Positions 7,884 to 13,001 of a DNA stretch of 13,001 bases are shown here, one piece after another. Positions within the stretch are counted from its first letter, which is position 1; every line of letters starts with the position of its first letter. The stretch lies in NCBI GenBank assembly GCA_946886805.1, contig CAMPJM010000056.1:1-13001 (forward strand), in the 5' to 3' direction. The notes under the pieces are model-generated. The model had not been told where the DNA came from. It did not search any database and saw only the letters and a list, made by a program, of their open reading frames with translations. Both the position numbers and the translations under genes were made by a program. The DNA is from an uncultured Flammeovirgaceae bacterium (GTDB lineage: Bacteria > Bacteroidota > Bacteroidia > Cytophagales > Cyclobacteriaceae).

Positions 7884-10244
7884 ATGAAACCGATGAACTA
7901 TACAGAAACTCCCGGCGGATCTTCTTCAGATAAATTTGCTTTAGATAAATTTTTCACAAAACTAAAGTTGAAATGGTATTGGCTTGTCATAGGTCTTATA
8001 CTTGGATTGAGCATATCCTATCTGTTTATTTCGTATTTCGGTCTGAAATATGAAGCCAATGCTACCGTAAAAATAAATCTTGACGCTACTCCAGTACCGG
8101 AATTTACAGATAAGCAAATGACCAGAGCAAAAGGGGAAGAGGCTTTGGGGGAGATAGAATTATTGAAATCACGTAATTTGGTTTCTCAGGCTATCCAATC
8201 GTTACCATTGGAGGTGCTATATGAAAAGGAAAATCTAATAGGTACAAGGAAGTATTACACTCGATCGCCAATAAAGGTTTCTTTAAAAGAAGGTAAATCC
8301 CTTCCTTACAACATTGAATTTTCTTTAAAGGTTTTAAATGAAAATAACTTTTCCATTTCCTATGAAATATTGGATGAAGAATATGGCGCCACAGGTTCTT
8401 TTGATAAACCGCTTAAAGTAGAGGGAGTAGTTTTTGCGGTTGGCAAGACAGAAGGCTATGAAAATACCATAAATCAGGGCGATGTCTTCACATTTAAAAC
8501 CCCCCACCCCCAAATATTTCTGCAAAAGGTGATTGACAATTTAGAGGTAGTGCAGCTCAACAATGCACCTTCGGTGTTAAATGTTGTCTACAAAGATTTT
8601 TCTCCTGAATTGGCAAGGGATTTTGTAAGTGCATTGTGCAGTAAATATGTGGAGTATGATGTTAAACAAAGAGGAAGGATTTATTCCCAAACTTTGGAAT
8701 TTATTAATAAAAAAGAAAAGGAGCTAAAAGATACTGTGGCAATGCTGGAATATGGCATTGCTAAATTTAAGAGAAACAACAGGATTGTAGATATAGAATC
8801 GCAGGTAAAAGTAGAAATAGATCAACTTCAGGAATTGGAAGTCCAAAAACAGGAACTGCAACTTCAGTTATTGAATATAAAATCCTTGGGTGCAGAATTA
8901 AATGAAGATCGTCAGGTAAGCAACGTCACTTATAATTTGCAGGGAATTGTTGATGCTGGTTTAAATACTCTTATTTCAAGACTTAACGAATTATATATCG
9001 AGCGCTCTTCTCTAGGGTCCAGATATACTCAAACAAGCCCCGCAGCAATAAATCTTGAAAATCAGATTACCGAAGTAAAGCGTTCGATAGAAGCCAATAT
9101 TGATCAAGCCCAATCAAAAATAGAGGATCGGTTAAAATTTTATAATAACCAAATTTCTAATCTCAGGAATAAGATTGGCGATTTACCGGAAGCCCAAAGG
9201 GAATTTGTGAACTTGGTTCGGGATTTTGAAGTCAAAGAAAATGTATATTCTTTTCTCCAAAATAAGAGATTGGAAACGGCTGTTTTAATGGCTTCTGTTG
9301 TCCCTTCTGCCCGTATTATTGATGAACCACTGGCACCTGTAGAACCAGTTATTTTACCGGTTTATATATATGCGATCCTTGGAATTTTAGGAGTCTTAAC
9401 TGCCACGGGAGCCGTCTTTGTTGTGAGCTTTTTTGATAATACCATTTACGATCGCCAAACAATAGAGCTTTTAACAGATATACCTGTTATAGGAACCGTG
9501 TTCAAAGATAATTTTAAAAAAGAGTATCCAACTGTTGACTCCTTGGCCGACCCTTATTCTTTGTTTAATGAATCTTTAAGGGCTTTACGGGCGAGTTTAC
9601 AATTTTTGGCTTCTGAGAAAAAAAGCAAGCTTGTCACAGTAAGTTCCAGTGTAATGGCAGAGGGTAAAACGCTGGTTTGTTCAAGTCTTGCCGGAGTAGT
9701 TTCGGCCTTAGGTAAAAATGTAATAGTACTTGACCTGGATATGAGGAAGCCAAAAATTCATAAAGCACTGGGTACCGATAATGACTATGGAATGAGTACG
9801 CTTTTAAAAGGCCAGGATCACGTAAGCAAAGTAACCAGAAGACTGCCCACCAACCATAATTTTGATTTTATTACTGCCGGACCTGTTCCTCACAATCCTG
9901 CAGAGTTAATTCAATCTGACCTTTTTTATGCATTGATAGAAGATCTTAAGCTTCGATATGATTATATTTTGGTAGACACTTCTCCTGTTGGGCTTACTGC
10001 CGATGCTATTCCTTTATTAAAAATTGCAGACATCAATTTGTATATTATAAAAGCAGGGTTTTCTAAGCATAGTTTCGTGAAAGTCCTGGAAAACCTTAAA
10101 GTGAAGCGTAAGATTGATAATCTTTATGTGGTTTTAAATAATTACGATTCTGCCCATAGTAGTTATGATAATATCGAAAACAGTAAATATTACAAAGGAT
10201 ATCTTGAATCGGGTAAGAAAAAATGGTGGCGGGGAAATGCCTAG
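7884..10244 (+). CDS. Wzc-type polysaccharide co-polymerase with C-terminal BY-kinase
   Basis: This inner-membrane tyrosine autokinase controls EPS chain length and export together with Wza. It has 786 residues from the ATG at 7884; a GTG at 7881 would add one residue. Membrane segments lie at about 30-50 and 492-516, flanking a large periplasmic part with a Wzz region, then coiled coils (about 260-345 and 400-450). The cytoplasmic kinase holds a Walker A SSVMAEGKT (Lys595, Thr596), Walker A' VLDLDMR (Asp617, Asp619, Arg621) and Walker B ILVDTSP (Asp698). A tyrosine cluster at 754, 761, 769, 770 and 773 is the expected autophosphorylation tail, followed by KKKWWRGNA. Kinase and transmembrane adaptor are fused, as in Proteobacteria and most Bacteroidota. 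No cognate Wzb-type phosphatase is present in the window. The Walker A has Met-Ala where Pro-Gly is common, but retains GKT. Confidence 0.95.
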   Translation: MKPMNYTETPGGSSSDKFALDKFFTKLKLKWYWLVIGLILGLSISYLFISYFGLKYEANATVKINLDATPVPEFTDKQMTRAKGEEALGEIELLKSRNLVSQAIQSLPLEVLYEKENLIGTRKYYTRSPIKVSLKEGKSLPYNIEFSLKVLNENNFSISYEILDEEYGATGSFDKPLKVEGVVFAVGKTEGYENTINQGDVFTFKTPHPQIFLQKVIDNLEVVQLNNAPSVLNVVYKDFSPELARDFVSALCSKYVEYDVKQRGRIYSQTLEFINKKEKELKDTVAMLEYGIAKFKRNNRIVDIESQVKVEIDQLQELEVQKQELQLQLLNIKSLGAELNEDRQVSNVTYNLQGIVDAGLNTLISRLNELYIERSSLGSRYTQTSPAAINLENQITEVKRSIEANIDQAQSKIEDRLKFYNNQISNLRNKIGDLPEAQREFVNLVRDFEVKENVYSFLQNKRLETAVLMASVVPSARIIDEPLAPVEPVILPVYIYAILGILGVLTATGAVFVVSFFDNTIYDRQTIELLTDIPVIGTVFKDNFKKEYPTVDSLADPYSLFNESLRALRASLQFLASEKKSKLVTVSSSVMAEGKTLVCSSLAGVVSALGKNVIVLDLDMRKPKIHKALGTDNDYGMSTLLKGQDHVSKVTRRLPTNHNFDFITAGPVPHNPAELIQSDLFYALIEDLKLRYDYILVDTSPVGLTADAIPLLKIADINLYIIKAGFSKHSFVKVLENLKVKRKIDNLYVVLNNYDSAHSSYDNIENSKYYKGYLESGKKKWWRGNA

Positions 10245-10261
10245 CTAGCAAGGGAGCATGC
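10242..10261. repeat. Direct repeat, left copy, at the stop codon of the wzc-like gene
   Basis: TAGCTAGCAAGGGAGCATGC matches bases 11342-11361 at 19 of 20 positions; the mismatch is A here, G there. The first TAG is the stop codon of the wzc-like gene. This copy is part of an imperfect palindrome, CAAGGGaGCATGCaCCCTTG (10249-10268), which could fold into a hairpin. No T run follows, so it is not an intrinsic terminator. Two further short blocks, TGCAATAG (10271-10278) and CAGAAAAA (10284-10291), recur in the same order after the right copy. Confidence 0.85.
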
Positions 10262-10337
10262 ACCCTTGTCTGCAATAGTAAGGCAGAAAAAGTAAGCAAA
10301 AGAAAAAACCTTGAGAATTTCAAATTTATATATAAAC

Positions 10338-11348
10338 ATGGCCTTAGGTAAAACATCGAATGCTGTATTGATTTCGTCGCCAGATGCAGCAAATGCTGTA
10401 AGAAGGCCTGATTTTTTTATAGTTGGAGCCGCTAAGGCAGGGACCACATCATTATATAATTACCTGAAATTACACCCTGAAGTTTATTTCAGTCCGATAA
10501 AGGAACCTCATTATTTTTCTACAGATATCAAGTTAGAGGAGATGAGGAGTGACTTTAAAAAGAAGGTATTCATTGACATTGGCGAATATATAAACAATAA
10601 TTTGGGATCACCAAGACACGGTGCTTTTGTGAGGGATGAGACGCATTATCAGCAACTCTTTAGTTTAGTCAAGAATGAAAAGAGGATCGGTGAATCATCG
10701 GTGTCTTATCTATATTCACAAGTCGCAGCAACCAAAATAAAAGCTTTTAACCCTGAAGCTAAAATAGTAATTATTCTTAGAAACCCAGTAGAAAGGGCGT
10801 TTTCACATTATTTGATGGATCTAAGAATAGGATATGAAACACGGAATTTTATTGAGGCCGTAAACGCCGATATTCAAAAGGATAAGAAAGGTTGGGGGCA
10901 ATCTCATCTATATGTTGAGCTTGGGTTGTATTATGAGCAGGTGAAACGATATTTAGAAGTATACAGCCCTGGGAATATTAAAATTATTCTCCATGATGAT
11001 TTTAAAAAGTTCCCCAAAAAGGTTTTATCTGATGTGTATTCGTTTTTGGGTGTTTCTGACAAATCGGAGGAAATAGATTTTTCTGTGCGCCATAACAAGG
11101 CAGAACTTCCGAAATCCAGAATTTTACAAAAGTTTGAAAAGACTCCTTTGATGCAAAAAGTGCTGGCAGATTTTATTCCGGGAGCTTTGCGTAGAAAGCT
11201 CAAATCAGGGTTTTATTCGACTGAAAATCTGCCTGGCTTAACGATAGAGGATAGGAAATCCCTTCACCACTATTTTTCCGAGGATATAAAAAAGCTGTCG
11301 GAATTGGTCGGGAGAGACTTGTCTGCTTGGCTGGCGGTGGATAGCTAG
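10338..11348 (+). CDS. PAPS-dependent sulfotransferase (Sulfotransfer_1 family)
   Basis: This cytoplasmic enzyme would move sulfate from PAPS to a hydroxyl or amino group of a sugar, probably in the EPS repeat unit. It has 336 residues from the ATG at 10338; a TTG at 10311 would add nine. The 5'-phosphosulfate loop is FFIVGAAKAGTTSLYNYL, with Lys33 as catalytic lysine and Thr36-Thr37 binding phosphate. KEPHYF follows. The 3'-phosphate motif is IILRNPVERAFSHY, with Arg148 and Ser156. The C-terminal KSGFYSTENL...LHHYFSEDIKKLSELVGRDLSAWL is the usual end of heparan-sulfate-type family members. It lies 93 bases after wzc and 111 before the GT9 gene, wider gaps than the rest of the operon, and related repeats fill both spacers. 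Its place among EPS genes suggests a sulfated polymer; the acceptor is unknown. Confidence 0.93.
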   Translation: MALGKTSNAVLISSPDAANAVRRPDFFIVGAAKAGTTSLYNYLKLHPEVYFSPIKEPHYFSTDIKLEEMRSDFKKKVFIDIGEYINNNLGSPRHGAFVRDETHYQQLFSLVKNEKRIGESSVSYLYSQVAATKIKAFNPEAKIVIILRNPVERAFSHYLMDLRIGYETRNFIEAVNADIQKDKKGWGQSHLYVELGLYYEQVKRYLEVYSPGNIKIILHDDFKKFPKKVLSDVYSFLGVSDKSEEIDFSVRHNKAELPKSRILQKFEKTPLMQKVLADFIPGALRRKLKSGFYSTENLPGLTIEDRKSLHHYFSEDIKKLSELVGRDLSAWLAVDS

Positions 11349-11361
11349 CAGGGGAGCATGC
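11342..11361. repeat. Direct repeat, right copy, at the stop codon of the sulfotransferase gene
   Basis: TAGCTAGCAGGGGAGCATGC is the partner of 10242-10261, 1100 bases away. Here the second TAG (11346-11348) is the stop codon, in a different reading frame relative to the repeat than in the left copy. The inner AGCATGCT is an 8-base palindrome, but the outer CCCTTG arm seen after the left copy is missing. TGCAATAG (11386-11393) and CAGAAAAA (11395-11402) follow, as they do in the left spacer. Confidence 0.85.
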
Positions 11362-11403
11362 TGTCATATGAAACGATAGATTGCATGCAATAGACAGAAA
11401 AAT

Positions 11404-11456
11404 AATATGCAATATGCGATATGTAATTTTCTAATTTCCAATTTCTATTTCCAATT
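11404..11456. repeat. Short tandem repeats in the spacer before the GT9 gene
   Basis: AATATGC occurs twice in a row (11404-11410, 11411-11417), followed by the degenerate GATATGT (11418-11424). Next come TCTAATTTCCAATT (11430-11443) and TCTATTTCCAATT (11444-11456), a near-identical tandem pair ending just before the ATG at 11460. The left spacer before the sulfotransferase has no such tandem array, only a loosely similar AATTTCAAATTT stretch. Confidence 0.7.
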
Positions 11457-11459
11457 GAT

Positions 11460-12575
11460 ATGATTAAATTAGAAGAAGTAAGATTTGATTGTAAATATTT
11501 TAGAGGTCATATTCCTTGTAAGCCCAATAAGGAAAAAAATGCTATATGTACTTGTGAGGATTACACTCCAATAACCAAGAGAATACTGATTATTAAATTA
11601 GGTGCTTTAGGAGATGTTATAAGAACTACGCCTTTGGTTACACGATACAAAAAAATATATCCGGGTTGCCACATCACCTGGATCACGCTCTCACCGAATA
11701 TATTACCAAAAAAACATATTGATTCAATTTATGCCTACGACTTTACTGCCGTAAATATTATCCTCAACAGCAATTACGACATTGCCATTAATCTTGACAA
11801 AGAACCGGAAGCCTGCATGCTGCTAAGGAATGTAAACGCGGGGCAGAAATTTGGTTTCTCCTGGTTTGATGATCATATAGTGCCAGTTGACGAAAAAGCG
11901 AATCATAAATTGCTGACAGGTCTTTTTGACCAACTGTCAATAGCGAACACCAAGAGTTATCCAGAGGAGATTTTTGAAATATGTGGGATGCAATTTGCCC
12001 ACGACGAATATTTACTGGACGTGGTTCCTGAGTTTGATTTGAGGTGGAAAGGAATATTAAGAGAAAAGGCAAATGGAAAAACAATAATTGGATTGAACAC
12101 AGGTTGTGGGCCACGATGGGCAACAAGATTATGGCCTGCTACTTATTGGGTCAGCCTTATTGACCAGCTAAAAAGCCTTGGTTATTTTCCTGTAGTTTTG
12201 GGCGGGCCGGCAGAAGAAGAGCTAAATTTATTCTATCAGGAGCAAACAGGAGCTTACTATCCCGGTACGTTTTCGCTTCAGGAATTTATTGCCATCACTA
12301 ATAATTGCGATGTAATAGTAAGTGCTGTTTCAATGATGATGCACCTCGCCGTAGGGCTAAAGAAAAACTTGGTTTTGTTTAATAATATTTTCAATAGGTA
12401 CGAATTTGATCTCTATGGCCGTGGTATAATCGTAGAGCCTCATTCAGGATGCGATTGCTTTTATGGCAATACCTGCAAGAGAGATAAACCGTGCATGGAA
12501 GACTTGTCCGTAGAAAAAGTATTGAATGCAGTCAAAGATTTAGCCGAGAGAAACAGCCAAATAGGTGTAAGATAA
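11460..12575 (+). CDS. Glycosyltransferase family 9 (heptosyltransferase-like) with Cys-rich ends
   Basis: This is a 371-residue GT-B enzyme related to ADP-heptose:LPS heptosyltransferases. The core begins with ILIIKLGALGDVIRTTPLV; Asp52 matches the conserved catalytic-type aspartate. IGLNTGCGPRWATRLWP leads the C-terminal domain. In place of the classical DTGPMHLA loop it has SAVSMMMHLA at 288-297 (His295 kept), then LVLFNNIFNRYEFDLYGRG, a pattern I associate with a distinct GT9 branch. The first 40 residues carry Cys11, Cys20, Cys30 and Cys32, and the C-terminus carries Cys331, Cys333, Cys339 and Cys345. These two four-Cys clusters may bind a metal. In an EPS locus it likely adds a repeat-unit sugar, not necessarily heptose. 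Spacing to the next gene is 22 bases, so the two are probably co-transcribed. Confidence 0.9.
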   Translation: MIKLEEVRFDCKYFRGHIPCKPNKEKNAICTCEDYTPITKRILIIKLGALGDVIRTTPLVTRYKKIYPGCHITWITLSPNILPKKHIDSIYAYDFTAVNIILNSNYDIAINLDKEPEACMLLRNVNAGQKFGFSWFDDHIVPVDEKANHKLLTGLFDQLSIANTKSYPEEIFEICGMQFAHDEYLLDVVPEFDLRWKGILREKANGKTIIGLNTGCGPRWATRLWPATYWVSLIDQLKSLGYFPVVLGGPAEEELNLFYQEQTGAYYPGTFSLQEFIAITNNCDVIVSAVSMMMHLAVGLKKNLVLFNNIFNRYEFDLYGRGIIVEPHSGCDCFYGNTCKRDKPCMEDLSVEKVLNAVKDLAERNSQIGVR

Positions 12576-12597
12576 TCGCCGCCCAAATCCTGTTCAT

Positions 12598-13001
12598 ATG
12601 AAAACCTTTGTAAACATATTTTTTATATTCCTTACGATAATTGCATTTATCCGAAGCCCACTGACTGCTCAAAATGCGATAAAAAGACCATCGGAGGCAG
12701 TCATTTTGACAGGAGAGTATATAGAGGATTTGATTGGTGTTGCTCCAAATAATATTGTTGGGTTTAGACGAGAAGGAGGTTTATGGAAGCAAATTCCTGT
12801 TCAGGTAGATGAGAGGGATTCTGTAGATGGTGAGACTATATATGGACATACGCCGGTAGAGGAGTTTTTAAATGAAAATTGGGGTACTGACTTGGATAAG
12901 CTGAAAATTTTAACTTATACCGATACATCTACCTTTACAGGCCCTGATAAAGATCCTCTTTTTGACGAGAATGATGAATTTCTTTTTATGGCCCGTGATG
13001 C
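12598..13001 (+). CDS. Secreted protein of unknown function (partial, 3' end off window)
   Basis: The first 134 codons are visible. The start ATG at 12598 opens a clear Sec signal peptide (MKTFVNIFFIFLTIIAFI, then RSPLTAQ, likely cut near TA/QN at about residue 25). The mature part has VGFRREGGLWKQIPVQVDER, followed by acidic, Asp-rich stretches (TFTGPDKDPLFDENDEFLFMARDA) that look like calcium-binding or beta-rich secreted protein. I recognise the WKQIPVQVDER style from uncharacterised secreted proteins in Bacteroidota and other bacteria, but not a named family. The rest, possibly with a T9SS sorting domain, lies outside. It follows the GT9 gene closely in the same direction, so a role linked to the EPS, such as surface attachment or modification, is possible but not shown. 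Confidence 0.85.
   Translation, partial: MKTFVNIFFIFLTIIAFIRSPLTAQNAIKRPSEAVILTGEYIEDLIGVAPNNIVGFRREGGLWKQIPVQVDERDSVDGETIYGHTPVEEFLNENWGTDLDKLKILTYTDTSTFTGPDKDPLFDENDEFLFMARD

Noticed and set aside
10249..10268. Palindrome CAAGGGaGCATGCaCCCTTG as an intrinsic terminator
   Set aside because: There is no T run after it, and the downstream genes have no evident promoter of their own, so readthrough is more likely.
10241..10447. Minus-strand open frames across the wzc-sulfotransferase junction
   Set aside because: They overlap the coding ends of two well-supported plus-strand genes and show no domain or signal. The spacer repeat explains the sequence better.
11404..11456. CRISPR-like array
   Set aside because: Units are 7-14 bases and directly adjacent, with no spacers and no cas genes.

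Overview
The window looks like part of a chromosome of a member of the Bacteroidota, most likely a marine-type Flavobacteriaceae. The evidence is a secreted protease with a type IX secretion (T9SS) C-terminal sorting domain, AT-rich DNA, near-absence of Shine-Dalgarno sequences, several TAnnTTTG-like -7 boxes, and proteins in the typical flavobacterial style. The genus call is inference only.

Layout. (1) Bases 1-1328, minus strand: the N-terminal three quarters of an MsbA-type ABC exporter, cut by the window edge. (2) Bases 1329-1713: divergent intergenic region. (3) Bases 1714-3435, plus: a secreted M43 (pappalysin/cytophagalysin-like) metalloprotease with GEVED and T9SS domains, closed by a clear intrinsic terminator at 3458-3487. 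(4) From 3628 to the right edge, plus: one co-directional exopolysaccharide (EPS)/capsule run. Its order is a DUF1972-type glycosyltransferase, an MBOAT O-acyltransferase, an overlapping SGNH-like protein, a Wza-type outer-membrane export lipoprotein, a Wzc-type co-polymerase/tyrosine kinase, a PAPS-dependent sulfotransferase, a GT9 (heptosyltransferase-like) glycosyltransferase, and the start of an unrecognised secreted protein that runs off the end.

How the genes fit together. The two glycosyltransferases would build the repeat unit. The MBOAT/SGNH pair would O-acylate the sugar and the sulfotransferase would sulfate it, while Wza and Wzc control chain length and export. No flippase (Wzx), polymerase (Wzy) or initiating sugar-phosphate transferase lies in the window, so the locus must continue outside it or rely on genes elsewhere.

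The most unusual structure is a pair of related spacers on either side of the sulfotransferase gene. Each begins with the same 20-bp sequence (19/20 identical), laid over the stop codon of the preceding gene, and each carries two further shared short blocks in the same order. This suggests that the sulfotransferase is an exchangeable cassette, or that the spacer is a repeated regulatory/RNA element of EPS operons. I see no CRISPR array, tRNA, rRNA, IS element or phage gene.
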